From Dendrobium chrysotoxum (Eukaryota; Streptophyta; Magnoliopsida; Asparagales; Orchidaceae): a stretch of DNA of 64,000 nt. The notes beneath the pieces are model-generated. The model saw nothing but the letters and a program-made list of their open reading frames with translations, did no database searches and was not told where the DNA came from. Both the position numbers and the translations under genes were made by a program. Positions 53,501 to 63,464 of the stretch are shown piece by piece. Each line of letters starts with the position of its first letter. The stretch's first letter is position 1. The stretch spans positions 68,064,573 through 68,128,572 of the forward strand of contig CM034305.1 in assembly GCA_019925795.1 (NCBI GenBank). Reading direction: 5' to 3'.

Positions 53501-55151
53501 AAAAAATTTTGAATGTTTAGTTGAATCAAAATCCATTTTTGAGTGATCAAACTCGGTTGATTTCGAGTTGAATCGGCTCAATTTGAAATTTGTTTCAAGT
53601 TTGAGTAAATTAGCAATCAAAATTTCAATTTAAAGTTTATGCAAACTCACTCAAATTCGACTTAATATCAGTCCTAAATGGATCCCTTAAAAATTGGTGA
53701 GACGGTTGACTAAAATAAGTATTTGTTAGCAAATACATGCTTTCCACAGTTGCATTGAACCCTTAGAATTTAAAACTCCGAAACAGGATTGCAACATTAA
53801 AAGGAAAAAAGAAAAGTATTTTAACCTTGTAGCGATGGTATTGGTCAGCAGCAATGTCTCCATTACTTCCATCCTTGATATTTCCTAGTTAAATGACATT
53901 AAACAAGAATTGAGGTTGTGAGAGGCTGCTTAATGTAACAGGGAAGAAGAAAGAAACAGAGTTAACCTTTTGTTCTTGAGAAAACATCCCAAATGCTATC
54001 ACCCTTTCCATCTTCATTGGTTGCTCCTTCAACCTGAAAATTAGTAACTTGGGTAAAAGTTAGATGACAAATTTGAACCAAAGATGTAGCATAAGCCACA
54101 AGTCTATTATAAGAAAAACATATACTAGAAAACTTTGACTGCTCACTAAAAAGCTTTTTCTCTCTAGTTTCTCGTGAAACTTAAACTAAACTGCAAGGAA
54201 ACAGATGCTTACAAGTGGATAAAAAACTACTGTTCGACATAAATCATGCACATGTGGACCCGTAGAAATTTTCAAAAGGTATTAAAGACAATTTAAGAAG
54301 CCGTATATGGTAAATATAGAACTATATTGAATTATGTACATAAACATAAAAGAAGGCATACACAGTGTATGAGATCCTAGAAAACCCGGGGAGGCTATTT
54401 CCTTGATTGGAACATATGAAATGTTCATAATAGTGACAACCTAACCATAACAGGCCCAGCTTCTAAGATCGATAGTGACTAGTGAGCTCATTGTTATAAC
54501 ATAAATTTTTAATATAGGTATGATACTGTGTTTTCTTTTTATTTTCTTGAACCCTGCACCAAAAGATTTACGGGCTGTGATTTTCTCTCTAAGGTCCATG
54601 GTAAAATATTTCCAATCAGAAAAACCAAAACCCACTAAATCAGTCTTGCGAAAAAGGATATTCAAATCTAGATCAACAGGATAACGACTAACACGTGCCG
54701 GCCCTAAATCGGCAGTTTCACTGCAGCATGTATTTTCCTCTCTCCCTTCCCGTGTTCACTTCCACGTTCTAAGACACCCTTACTCCATCCTTCTCATCCA
54801 TCCCCGCTCTTATTTCCTCCTTTTCATGATCCCTCTTCTACTCATTTACTTCCCTGCAGATAATCCCACACCGAGTGTACAACCTTGTAAGGAGAACGGA
54901 ACCACAAAACAACCCGTTAAGAGGAGCGATTGCAGCACGGTCATCATTGGATCACTAAAAAGAAAGCAAACACGCGACCAAGTCCTAAAATGGTAGACGA
55001 ATAAGATTTCATCAGATGGACAGAAAGGAGAAAGGCCAAAGAGTGAGTGATCGCAGTAAACCTGATAGGCTGAAGTAGCGACCCCGAAGACGAAGCCAGC
55101 GGGAAAATCGTTCCGGGAAACCTCGCCGGCGTCCGCTTTTGGAGCAGCCAT
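25685..55151 (-). CDS. BGLU42: GH1 beta-glucosidase, BGLU42 type (complete, 13 exons, 484 aa)
   Basis: GH1 beta-glucosidases hydrolyse beta-glucosides by a double-displacement mechanism. Minus-strand exons: 55151-55062, 54033-53967, 53884-53826, 49463-49388, 47934-47860, 47789-47702, 43603-43378, 43028-42913, 38782-38571, 38068-38034, 37897-37795, 37712-37604, 25883-25685. All junctions are GT-AG, phases agree and the total is 1455 bp. FVFGVATSAYQVEGA starts at residue 21; the acid/base Glu178 lies in TINEP; the nucleophile Glu381 lies in VTENG; the C-terminal DNFEWAQGYTKRFGLV block is present. There is no signal peptide, so the enzyme is probably cytosolic, as inferred for Arabidopsis BGLU42 (linked to induced systemic resistance and coumarin deglycosylation). 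Length and domain are typical. The oddity is the 29.5 kb span, with introns of 4.4, 1.5, 4.1, 4.1 and 11.7 kb full of repeats. BGLU42 orthology is inferred from overall resemblance. Confidence 0.93.
25964..26097. mobile_element. Small hairpin MITE, Tourist-like
   Basis: The left end ATTTTGTTTGGCACAG with a T run pairs imperfectly with the right end, an A run then GTTGTACCCAACAAAAA. TAA flanks both sides (25961-25963 and 26098-26100). Length 134 bp. It sits 80 bp from the acceptor of the last beta-glucosidase exon. The TIR is degenerate, so class is tentative. Confidence 0.55.
26850..29263 (+). mobile_element. RTE-clade non-LTR retrotransposon, 5'-truncated and broken
   Basis: The reverse transcriptase is recognisable in pieces: KCEKAVGPDDIPIEVWKCLG with LINIILK..PDEWR (27301 on), then IFIDLEKAYDKV (27711 on), then the FADDI box near 28480, and the C-terminal VRPAMLYGAECWPLK, LRWMSG, RWFGHIKQRPSDDPVR and RPKKTWLE (28599-29243). 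This order and the tail TGTAGCCGACCCC..GTGGGATAAAGGCTTG plus (TTG)n mark a plant RTE element. Breaks include a short tandem duplication with an A10 run (27484-27527), frameshifts and stops, and a 488-bp solo LTR inserted at 27954. The endonuclease half is missing. It lies antisense to the host gene. The left limit is approximate. Confidence 0.85.
27954..28441 (+). mobile_element. Solo LTR (488 bp) nested in the RTE LINE
   Basis: The insert starts TGATAGG and ends TTTTCTATCA, giving TG...CA termini with a 6-bp inverted repeat (TGATAG/CTATCA). The RTE coding sequence is split exactly here, and the 5-mer TAGAC is duplicated on both sides (27949-27953 and 28442-28446). No internal proteins remain, so this is an LTR left by recombination. 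The strand is not proven. A duplicated CGAACTCAAGTATT-like motif lies near the right end (28389 and 28420). Confidence 0.85.
30474..35220 (+). mobile_element. LTR-like non-coding element, copy C (4747 bp, clean TSD)
   Basis: It starts TGTTGACC, ends GGAGCCCACA and interrupts the L1 ORF. The 5-mer AGATC lies on both sides (30469-30473 and 35221-35225). Removing the element and one AGATC restores the L1 reading frame, so these ends are secure. The interior has a GC-rich exon-like part (30540-31110), a TTAATTA-rich stretch (31270-31630), a minisatellite (31783-32115), a unique middle (32230-33640) and the 3' part shared with A and B (33640-35220). No protein, primer-binding site or internal terminal repeat was found. 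A very long solo LTR, or a non-autonomous LTR derivative, is the best reading. Confidence 0.8.
31783..32115. repeat. Degenerate minisatellite in element C
   Basis: Five units of about 25 bp with consensus TATACRCGCTCTYGTAGCRYGGTRGG begin near 31785, 31893, 31959, 32029 and 32093, separated by unlike spacers of 40-80 bp. The flanking GGACCGGAGAACC also repeats in the first two. Confidence 0.7.
39400..40600 (+). repeat. Diverged dispersed repeat, related to 45450-46315
   Basis: By eye this shares ordered motifs with 45450-46315: CTCAATGAGG(A/G)AGTT; GAATG(A/T)TGGGA followed by CTATAGATG or CCATAGACGA; and TGATC(T/A)TGATT(A/G)GGT(G/A)(C/G)A. A TATA-like CTCTATAAATATAG lies at 40571-40584. The length and TATA box suggest an LTR of a retrotransposon. 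Ends were not found. Confidence 0.4.
41694..42472. mobile_element. MITE, hAT-like, copy 1 (8-bp TSD)
   Basis: It starts CTATGATACAC and ends TGCATCATAG, inverted terminal repeats shared with the copy at 52279-53107. The flanking 8-mers GTAAATCA (41686-41693) and GTAAATTA (42473-42480) differ by one base. Sub-terminal parts are rich in GACACG/CGTGTC motifs in inverted orientation. No transposase frame. The 8-bp duplication suggests hAT; a 9-bp Mutator reading fits less well. Confidence 0.75.
44332..44670 (+). mobile_element. Probable copia-type solo LTR
   Basis: It starts TGTTGGTTCC and ends AAGCTAACA, classic TG...CA termini with a TGTTG/CTAACA-like inverted repeat. Inside are a TATA-like ACTATAAATAGG (near 44453) and, about 45 bp on, GATGAATAAAACAG, which resembles an LTR polyadenylation signal. 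The flanking 5-mers GATCT and TATTG do not match, so no target duplication supports it. Confidence 0.5.
44790..44807. repeat. Poly-G run
   Basis: An uninterrupted run of about 17-18 G, followed by GA repeats. Its length may not be reliably sequenced. Confidence 0.85.
45450..46315 (+). repeat. Diverged dispersed repeat, related to 39400-40600
   Basis: See the copy at 39400-40600 for the shared motifs. Both copies lie in introns of the same gene and on the same strand. Ends and class are unresolved. Confidence 0.4.
47524..47582. repeat. (TC)n-(TA)n compound microsatellite
   Basis: About 19 TC units followed by about 10 TA units, 120 bp from the exon 6 donor of the beta-glucosidase. Confidence 0.95.
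48639..48975. repeat. ATGT/GCATG-rich minisatellite in beta-glucosidase intron 4
   Basis: A 335-bp patch built of ATGT and ATGC tetramers with a recurring TTGACAT (about ten times, every 25-45 bp), for example ACTTGACATGAATGTATGCATG. The long open frames on the minus strand here (His/Cys/Tyr/Met-rich) come only from the repeat. The rest of intron 4 (47935-49387) has no gene. Confidence 0.85.
49464..53825. other. Beta-glucosidase intron 3 (4.4 kb)
   Basis: Apart from the MITE at 52279-53107 and a stretch rich in TTTTGAGTT/GAGTCAA motifs (53350-53660), this intron is AT-rich and contains no recognised gene or element. Confidence 0.55.
52279..53107. mobile_element. MITE, hAT-like, copy 2 (exact 8-bp TSD)
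   Basis: It starts CTATGATGCACGGATACGG and ends GGTGCATCATAG. ATGTAAAG flanks it exactly (52271-52278 and 53108-53115). The body aligns with copy 1 over most of its length, including AGGATTTGTGCTTAAAAT, CGAGAGT(C/T)GGG(T/C)GTCGATG and TGTTGAGATGATG. At 829 bp it has no transposase frame. A 9-bp TSD (GATGTAAAG) is also possible here if the terminal base is excluded. Confidence 0.85.
54034..55061. other. Beta-glucosidase intron 1 (1.0 kb)
   Basis: Ordinary intron sequence between the 90-bp first exon and exon 2. No element or gene was recognised. Confidence 0.6.
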
Positions 55152-55203
55152 TGACGAGTGATCGAGTTCGAGGAAGGAGCGAGAAAGCGATTGGCCGGAT
55201 GCG

Positions 55204-55213
55204 ATTTATAAAG
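55204..55213 (-). promoter_or_regulatory. Candidate TATA box of the beta-glucosidase
   Basis: The minus strand reads CTTTATAAAT about 55 bp upstream of the ATG at 55151. With transcription starting about 30 bp downstream, the leader would be about 25 nt, short but possible. Confidence 0.4.
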
Positions 55214-55411
55214 CTTCGGAGTATGCGTGCGCTCATTCAGAGAAAATAATTATTATTATTTAATTTATTAAAATAAAGTTGTATTAGTGAAACCGATCGT
55301 TAAAAGTAAAATTACCCATCAAATTTTAGGATGATTGGTGGATGAGTATGATTGGAAACTCCATATTTCGGGTTGAAATCTCTTCTATTACGGTCTTGCT
55401 TCTTCAATGAG

Positions 55412-55570
55412 GTAAAGCATGTATGGGTCCGATGCCGGTGGATGGTCTCGCTAGGTTCTGTCGATGGATTAGTTACGCCTTCAAATGGAGGCAAAGCATG
55501 TGTAGGTCCGATGCCGGTGGATGGTCTCGTTAGGTTCTGCAGAGGGATTAGTTACGCCTCTAAATGCTTC
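55412..55570. repeat. 79-bp tandem duplication upstream of the beta-glucosidase
   Basis: Two units begin at 55412 and 55491. They share AAAGCATGT, GGTCCGATGCCGGTGGATGG, TAGGTTCTG and TTAGTTACGCCT, with several substitutions. Confidence 0.85.
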
Positions 55571-56272
55571 ATTTGAAGTGGCAACAGATAGATATCTCTG
55601 TTCCAAAAAAAAAATTATTAATGTTAAACTTAGGGAAGCTTGATTTATTAAAAAAAAAAGAAACTCAAATTAAAAATTATAAAATACTTTTCTATATAAA
55701 TAATAATACACTCTAATAGGATTTAGATCTTATAAGTACCATGATTATCACATGTTTAACAAATAAGTACCATGATAATCATAGCCATAAAGGGCCTCTC
55801 AATAAGACAAATTTAGCTAATGTAAGATCGCACAATTAAGAGTTAATCATGATATTTAAATGATAAAAATTTTAAAATAATCAAAGAGAACTTACCCCAC
55901 TCAAAGCTCAACTCGAGGCTGATTGATTCCGGATCAGTCGCGCCTGTTTGGACTTATCGCTAGTAACATTTTTAATGAGATGCGAATCTTTCACATGTCA
56001 AAGAACATTATTATTAAAAAGTACCAATTATTAAATTTATCGTAATTTTTAAATTATAAATATTTCTCATTACATAAATTTCTAAAAAATAAAAAGTTAT
56101 AGCTAAATATAATCATGACAATTATCTGCAAAACAAAACTGCAAAAACCTATCCCAAACAAATCATTAATCTTTATTTCAATAACTTTAATTGTCCCCAG
56201 CATAATTAAACACATTATATAGATGTGTTATTATTAAGAAACGATAAGCCAAAATACAACCAAAATTTTGTT

Positions 56273-56427
56273 CTAGGGGCAGCGGAAATCCCCGCAAGGG
56301 CGCTACCCCTTAGCCCCGCCAGGGGGCGCTGCTCCCTGGAACCCCCAACATATATGCGAAGCATATGACGATCAGTTACTTGTAAGTTTGCCCCCCCTAA
56401 AAATTAAGGCCGGTTCCGCCCCTGGAT
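56273..56427. mobile_element. GC-rich hAT-like remnant
   Basis: The left end CTAGGGGCAGCGGAA resembles the inverted right end CCAGGGGCGGAACCGG. The CAGGGGCGGA-type terminus is typical of hAT elements. The 155-bp island is far more GC-rich than its surroundings and contains strong internal stems. No 8-bp duplication was found. Confidence 0.4.
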
Positions 56428-57009
56428 ACAGTAAGGAGAGGGGTGAAAGGCGTGATAATTCATAACTCAAAATACATTTGATGAAAAATAACTTTAGCAT
56501 TCAAGTACAAGCTCTCTACGAAAGCAGTCAAGCAGTTTGTTCGTAGATCTCATAGCTCAAGACAATAAGTATTCAGAGGAGTAACAGGGAAGATCAATAA
56601 TGATAATAGTGCACCAGCAGCAAAAATTGATGTGTTACAATGCTTAAACAGGGAATTTAATGTATGTATGGAGCGATTACTTCTTCATGCAACTGAATCA
56701 AACCAGAGTTAAGGGTGATAAAGCTGCTGCTACAGCAATTTATGGCCAATTCCAAGCTACAAGACCCTGTAGAATAGAGTAAATAAGCAAAGGAAAGCAT
56801 AGCCAATCTTATTGATTTACTGTACTACTTTTCAGAGGAACTCAGAGTGCATAAAATTGCTGATATCATGTTGCAATTGAGAAGTGGTATACCTGTTATT
56901 ATCATATAAAATCAGACTTTTGGGAGAAGAAGAGAGCAAAGTATACAATAAACTGCAATATTTATAGGATCGACTAGCCTTTTCTGCTTTTCAGAGCACA
57001 TGAGTAAAG

Positions 57010-60000
57010 TTAAAAGGGGGCTACTGCTGCTGGATCAACACATGAAGGTCTCTTAGCATTGTAATAGAAATGAGCAATCATATGTACTAATTCATCTGCT
57101 GTTCTCATTTCTGAAAAGGAAAGGAAAGGAGGAAAAAAGGTTATAGCAGTGGCAATGATTGAACCTGAAATTTCATGTTTAAGATTAAGATCAAACCTTT
57201 CTCCCTATACACAATCCTGTTTCCCTTTAAGAACAATAGTTGTGGACATTCTCTAACTTTCAGAGCATAAGCTAAGTCGGTCTCAATGTTCATGTCAATC
57301 TTGATAGTCTACAGGTCACAATAACATTCAATGAAATATATGATACTAATTTAAAATCAAACAGAAAAATAGTATACCCTTGGGGGCAAACGATCTTTGG
57401 CACTCCAGTACACCTTGGCGGCCTTCTCTAATTCCTTCAAAAGCTTCCAGTTATCAGCTGCCCTGTTCAAAAGCAGTTTACTATATCATAAAAAGATGCA
57501 GCCATGAGATTTAAAATTGAAAAAAAAAAAAAAAAAGTTGAGAATATCCTAATTAGAATTTGGCCATGTTGAATTTAAAACCTTAGATTTACTCTGAGAT
57601 GAATGTAATACAAAAATTAATAGATTATTCATATATTACACTCGCCTTAAAGTAAGTCTAAAGATTTCAAAACATAATAGGACCAAATTTTGATTAGCAT
57701 ATCTTAAACCAATTTTGATTCTTAAAAATTTAGAGTTGAAATAATAATAAATTAGGCATGAAAAGTCACAAATCACATTATTCAATTCTTTCTATAGCCA
57801 TAAGAACGCACGGATCCTATACAAATGATCAAGTATGCAATGACATGGTACATTAAATTGTAGGCAGATTACTTTCAAGTTCAAACATAATCACCCAAGG
57901 ATCCCTCCTATTCACCCACAAAGCTCTTCTCATCAAATTGTGAAAAAAAAAAACTAGCCATTTTTTAAACTTCAATGTCATGCTACTTGACACATGCTAT
58001 TCTAATCAGGATCTCGTATGACATAAGTCCAAACAATATACCATGCTACTATGCATCATGTTAGATGCGCCAATGAAAAGATTTTAAATACACGTTCTTC
58101 TGTGCTAAACACTAGCATGGCAATACAAAATTTGGATAACAGATGTCAATTTCATAATGATTTTCCCATCAAGTGTACTCAAAGAAAATGTCAGTCTAAC
58201 CATCAACCTTATCACAACTACTTTGGATCATCTTTGTGAGTTCTCATTTTACATTCAGGTTTCGTTTGGTTATCCGGTACTTTTTGTAAAAGGTAATTTT
58301 AGAAACGTTGGTTAAGGGAATGGAGTTTTCTAAAGGAGAAGCAAATATCAAAAAGCTTCTCAAAACAATAGAAAAATGAAGTTCCCTAAAAAGCTTTTCT
58401 ATAGAAGCGTCACATACAAATAGCAAACAAAAATTAATTTCGCAGTTTCTAAACAGAAAAGGCAAAAAAATGCCCTCTCAAACGAGGCCTCAGTTATATT
58501 TAGTATTGCTTCAATTATTAGACTTATTCTTTGAAAATCCTATTGAAAAGTTCAATCCATGACATCTTAAGCCTACTCCTTACGAATCAACAGATATTAA
58601 TTTTATTAACCCATCTAATGGATGCATTTTATAACCATCATTGGACATGTTAAAAAAACCTAAGCCTATTTTCAGTAATCTTAACTTAAATAGATGCCAA
58701 TCCAATAGTTTTGTTAATACATTAACTGAACATTATCATTTCAACCATATTGTTAAGTTAATAATATTGGACATTATCAATTTATCCTTCCTAAATATCA
58801 TTTTATCTTTTAACAGTATATTAACTGATAATTATTAAAATCACATGTTGTGAAATTGCATGTCATATATTTAGTCTTTATTCAACTAATTATATGCTCT
58901 CTTATCCTCTAAAAAACTTCAAATACTTAAGCCGCAATAAGCACTTTCCATCAATTAACAAACAAAAGCAAACTGAAGTTTTGGGGAAAGCAAAAAGCTT
59001 TATGGAAGCCTATTAAACTTGTTTTTGCAATTGATTTCCAACAGGCATATTACCTGTATTTTCTTTGGAAGGATTTAGACTGATGTCTTTGATTTCACAT
59101 TAGTATGAGTCGAAATTCAGTTTGTCAAATCGTTATATCTCAAAAATAGTAGAGCTTGCAAATTAACAAACAAGCGGTGGATTTTGAACAAAAATATTGG
59201 GCAAAGTTCGAATGGAACATTCCTCTCATTCCTTGACTCAAAGAAGAAAGTCCTAATTAGGTTTCCCTCAGAATATTTTCCTCTTTACATCGTTTCCTGT
59301 GCATCTTCAAACAAAAACATGTGGAAATCTATCGCAGAGCACTGCAGCAGCCAAAACTAAACAAATTATCTAAATTAACAAAATATCCGCATAGCGAATG
59401 GAACCTTGCATTAATCAGCAAATATTATCCGATTTTTTTTTCATAAAAACTAACCAATTGAATAATCATGTGAAGAAATTTCATAATTTTCATCAAAAAC
59501 AATATATATAAATAATAGCGTTAGAAAAGTTCCCCCACCTATTGTACCGTTCAAAGACGAGAACTATAAGAGGGCTGGGATGAAAAGCAAAGCTCTCCCA
59601 CTCCAAGCAAGTAATCTCTTGCACCCATCCTTCATCCATCTCCCCCTCCCAATCAATCTCGACACCATCCACCACCACATTCTTAATTGGATGCTTCTCG
59701 AAGTACTCCGACGCTCTTACACCCCATCCTACATCCGCATCCAGCGGCCACTGTGGATCCTCCTCTTCCACCACGTGCACCTTCTCCCCATCCTCCTCCG
59801 CCTCCTGAACTCTCTGCTTCAAAACTTCTTCTTTCCCCTCAAGAACATCAGCATTATTCTCTCTAATGGAGGCAAAAACTTGCTCCAGCCTCCCCCGAAT
59901 GTAGTCCTCGACCGCCACCGCCTCGCTCCGCCGCCCGCGCCGGGGCTTACGGGGGATCGTTGTCGGAAAGTCATCACTCAATCCAGAGGATGTGGATGTC

Positions 60001-60245
60001 GGGGGATCTTTAGGCTTGGGGGGACGGCCTCTCTTTCTAGGGATTGGATTGAGGTCGGAATTGGGGTTTTGCTCCGAATTAGGCCGAGCGGAAGAAGCTG
60101 ATAGGCGAAGATAGAGCTTAAAGCTTTGCCGAGGTTTTTGGGGAGTTGGGAATTTGACCGGAGAATCAGGGACTTCACAGTGTTTTGGGCGATTGAAGTG
60201 GAGAAGGGAAAAGAAGGCGGGAACTGTCGATTGAAGGAGCGACAT
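57010..60245 (-). CDS. MRL7/SVR4-type chloroplast biogenesis protein (complete, 4 exons, 334 aa)
   Basis: This family (Arabidopsis MRL7/SVR4/ECB1/RCB and paralogue MRL7-L/NCP) is needed for plastid-encoded RNA polymerase activity and chloroplast development. Minus-strand exons are 60245-59539, 57462-57378, 57308-57197 and 57110-57010; junctions are GT-AG, phases agree and the total is 1005 bp. The N-terminus (about 1-50) is Ser/Pro-rich like a transit peptide. KRGRPPKPK at 71-79 resembles an AT-hook or nuclear signal. An acidic stretch (about 147-163) precedes the conserved WPLDADVGWGVRASEYFEKH and WEGEMDEGWV blocks. A thioredoxin-like fold then runs from about 220 to 320 (FHPSPLIVLVFERY, VRECPQLLFLKG). 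The thioredoxin CxxC pair is absent, as in the family. The paralogue (MRL7 or MRL7-L) was not resolved. Confidence 0.92.
57463..59538. other. Intron 1 of the MRL7-type gene (2.1 kb)
   Basis: AT-rich intron with an A run near 57520-57535 and a Tourist-like MITE at 58258-58489. No other gene or element was recognised. Confidence 0.65.
58258..58489. mobile_element. Tourist-like (PIF/Harbinger) MITE, 232 bp
   Basis: The left end GGTTTCGTTTGGTTA mirrors the right end, CTCAAACGAGGCC. TCA flanks it on both sides (58255-58257 and 58490-58492), a 3-bp duplication. Sub-terminal AAAAGCTT(C/T)T motifs also occur in inverted pairs. No coding capacity. Confidence 0.65.
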
Positions 60246-62269
60246 TTTTCCTCCGACAACTTACAGAGGATAAACTATCGACGACCAGAGGTGCGAACTC
60301 AGTGAGCTTTTTTTTATACACAATAAATATATATTTATCCAATATATATTTCTCACCCCACCAAACCCAAAAAAAATGTAATATATATTTATACACAATA
60401 AATATATATTAATAAGCTAACACAATTTCATATTTTTAATAATAAAAAAATAGGTTCATTCTTCTCACTAATAGTGATGACTTTCTTGGCCATAGTGAAT
60501 TTTAAGCAACCTTAGCAATCTCACACATTTTTGTTAAAACCACAGCTATAATTATTTTTCAACTAGATGTTATATTTTAAAAAGTGAGGTGTTGGTGAAT
60601 GACACCCGACCTTAGTAGGAGACCAATCTGTGAACATGTGACTTAGAACCTGTGTGAGACTAAAGAAAAAAAAGAAATAAAGAAAATGCTAAAAAAATGT
60701 AATAAAATATCTTTATATTGTAATATTCATCATCAGGAATCAATGTAATTTCTATCAATGGTTGTTAATTTTAATTTAATTAGCAAATAAAAGTCTTAGA
60801 ATGTTTAAGAAAGCTTGGGATAAGTCAAGAATTGGATTGAAGAAGTGAAATTCTAAATATGAAAATTTGCTTTGTGAGCGCCATGGCGCTGGGATTTGCA
60901 GCCCATGGCATTAAACTCTTGGGGAGGGGGGGAAATGAGTGTGTGTTATGGTGTCGTGCGACATTGTTGTGCACCAAGTCTCAGATGAAAAGATTCTCTG
61001 GGAGTGCTACAACACTGAGGAGTTGAGCACCGAGACGCCAAGTAAGATTAGAGATTTTTTAAATAATAAAATATCTAAAATCATTAAGCAAAATGAAATT
61101 CCTCGGCCACTTTGCTAGAGAAGAAAATAGGAGAAGATGAGGGGAAGAGAGAAGAGAGAAAGAGAGAGAAGTTTCGGAGGCCAAGATGTTGAAATCGTCC
61201 ATCAGGCTTGTTCAGGATATTAAAGAGCACGAGTTAGACTTCTAAACCCCTATCTTTGATTTCAATTCCAATAATTTTATATATAGTTATGAATAAAAAT
61301 ATATTTTTCTCAAGTTTCATGATGTTTTTACCGTATAACTTTCAATATGTTGTCATGTGTTTTATTAAGAATGTTTTATCTATATGAAATCAAATTTTCA
61401 CTGGTTGATTTTTTCTATATAAATTTCTTAATATATAATTGAATTGAGATTTTTATGGAAATTACAATAATTATATAAATGTCTTAAATTGTTCCTATGA
61501 ATATCCCTTTGAACTTAGAATTGAAAGGAAAAAAGTTTAGTAAGTAAATTGTTATGCATGTAATGTGACTTTTACTAGTAACTCTGATAATTCATATATC
61601 ATTTAAAATATAGTATTGAAAGTATAAATTAGCTGTACTACTGCATTTATTATTGCATAACATTACAAGAGAGATGGTCTAATATGTGAAAGTGCACTTT
61701 TTGATGTATTACTAATATCATATATGTTATGTTATGGCCCTATCTCCCTAGTATAAATGGGAGGGATTCTGGACCCACTTGCTAAAAGCAGGTGTGCCGT
61801 ATGGGAGATTATAAGGCATTATTAATTTTGGTTCTTGCCCCACTTACTATAGGCAGGTGTGGGAGGTTAACAGGAAGCATAAGTGGAAATAGAATTATAA
61901 GCAGACATCGGGACATGTGTATTTTAATCATTTCTTTATATATGTTAATACTTCTATAAATTAGATATAAATAATATTATGAAGTGAATGTTAATAATTT
62001 ATAAAATTCTGAACGAAGCTTGATGAAATGTGAAAGTCAAGTACAAGTGAACTCTTGATAGCAAGTACTCTATGATGCATCTGAACGCTCTATATGTAAT
62101 AGTCCAAACTCTTAACTATCGAGATATTGTTCGTTTTAGCCTAAGGACCTCATGATTTTGTCCTGTTGGTATAACTTCTAAGGAGGTTGTATTAACCTGT
62201 ATTTTAACGTAGTAAAATAATTTTTTTCAATAGTCATTATAGCCCAAATCACAAATCATTTTCATCATA
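60246..62269. other. Intergenic region upstream of the MRL7-type gene
   Basis: It contains the MRL7-type promoter (minus strand) next to 60246; no TATA box could be chosen because TATA strings are abundant near 60320-60420. The rest is AT-rich. A purine-rich block at 61110-61260 resembles the direct repeats further right. Two short hairpin-like motifs, CACTTGCTAAAAGCAGGTG (61778) and CACTTACTATAGGCAGGTG (61840), sit 60 bp apart. No gene was seen. Confidence 0.5.
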
Positions 62270-62870
62270 ACATAGATATTGGGTGATTTAATTATTCTAA
62301 ATTTTTATTATTTTTGGGCACTGGTGCAATTCCTTAAGAAATTGATATTTATCGGTACAAGTGAGAATTTTAGGACTGTTAGATGTCCGTTTTGCAAACC
62401 AATTTCACAAGCATTTTCTAAATAAAATGAGCGATTATATGAATATTTTTCTATAATTTTGAAGCCCCAAAAAAATTTATATATATTTTATACTGAAAAT
62501 TAAATAAATTATATAATTATATTATTATTATATTACTTTTTAATCTAAATATTATATTCCATTACCTAAGCCTTTAATTTCCTAATTCCCTATTCCTGGC
62601 GCTAACAGAGAACCAAAAGCGAAAATAAAAGAGAAATGAGAAATGTGAGGAGAGAGAAAAGAAAATTTAAGATTTGAAGGCCGTAGAGTGATTTTCATCT
62701 ATCGACCATATTAAAAAATTTGCTCATCTAGCTGTAAAGAACCATTTCCCTAGTTTTGATTTTAATAATTTGATATTTTTAATATTTTTTCGATCAAATT
62801 TGTATTATCTTTACTATACAATGAGGATAATTTTGTATTGATAAAATTTTCACCGTGTAACTTTTTATAT
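62270..62870. repeat. Large direct repeat, left copy
   Basis: It aligns with 63465-64000 at an offset of about 1.2 kb. Shared strings include TTGATATTTRTCG, GTCCGTTTTGCAAA or ATCCGTTTTGCAAA, ATTACCTAAGCCTTTAATTT, GAGAGAGAAAAGAAAATTTA and AAATTTGCTCATCT. A weaker third copy of the purine-rich part lies near 61110-61260. The repeat may be the terminal or internal repeat of an LTR element that continues off the window. Confidence 0.7.
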
Positions 62871-63464
62871 GCTATAGAGATTGAGATTATTAACTTTTTG
62901 AGTATTTAGTTGAGATTTTCTATTGAGTGATTTTGAAAAAATAATGATTTTTATCAATTTAGAAATTCATTTTAATATCTAAAAATAATAATTTAGTTCA
63001 ATTAAAGCTTCAGAATATTGTTATATATAATATATAATAATTTGGTTAATTTATAAAAAATTTAAATTTTTGCTCAGTATTTTTATTTTTTTATAATTTT
63101 TTGCTTAGTATGATTTTCCGTTGCCTATCGTTAGGATATTTTAAAATTTTCTAATTAAGCTCAATTATGTCTTATTTACTACAAAACATTGGTAATGAAG
63201 ATATATCATTATTGTCATTATAGTACTACAATAATAATGTATTTGTGTAAAAGATAAGTAAAGGTTGGTTGACTCATTGGTTGGAGATTGATTGACCTGT
63301 AAAGAATGGTGGGCCAACGAGTTTTCCTTTAAAAGTTATGGTTTGGTGTTATTCTCTATTAATTCACGTGACAGTAATTGGGAGTTATAAGGAGTTATTA
63401 TTGTACCGACGGGCAAAGAGTGATGACTATATTTACTGAGCCAACGCTTATGAACTGCTCATTA

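Larger units (their letters stand above)
55152..57009. other. Intergenic region: beta-glucosidase promoter and MRL7-type 3' flank
   Basis: Next to the beta-glucosidase start are a TATA-like site (55204-55213) and a tandem duplication (55412-55570). A GC-rich hAT-like remnant lies at 56273-56427. The rest is AT-rich, with the 3' UTR of the MRL7-type gene at its right end. Confidence 0.55.
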
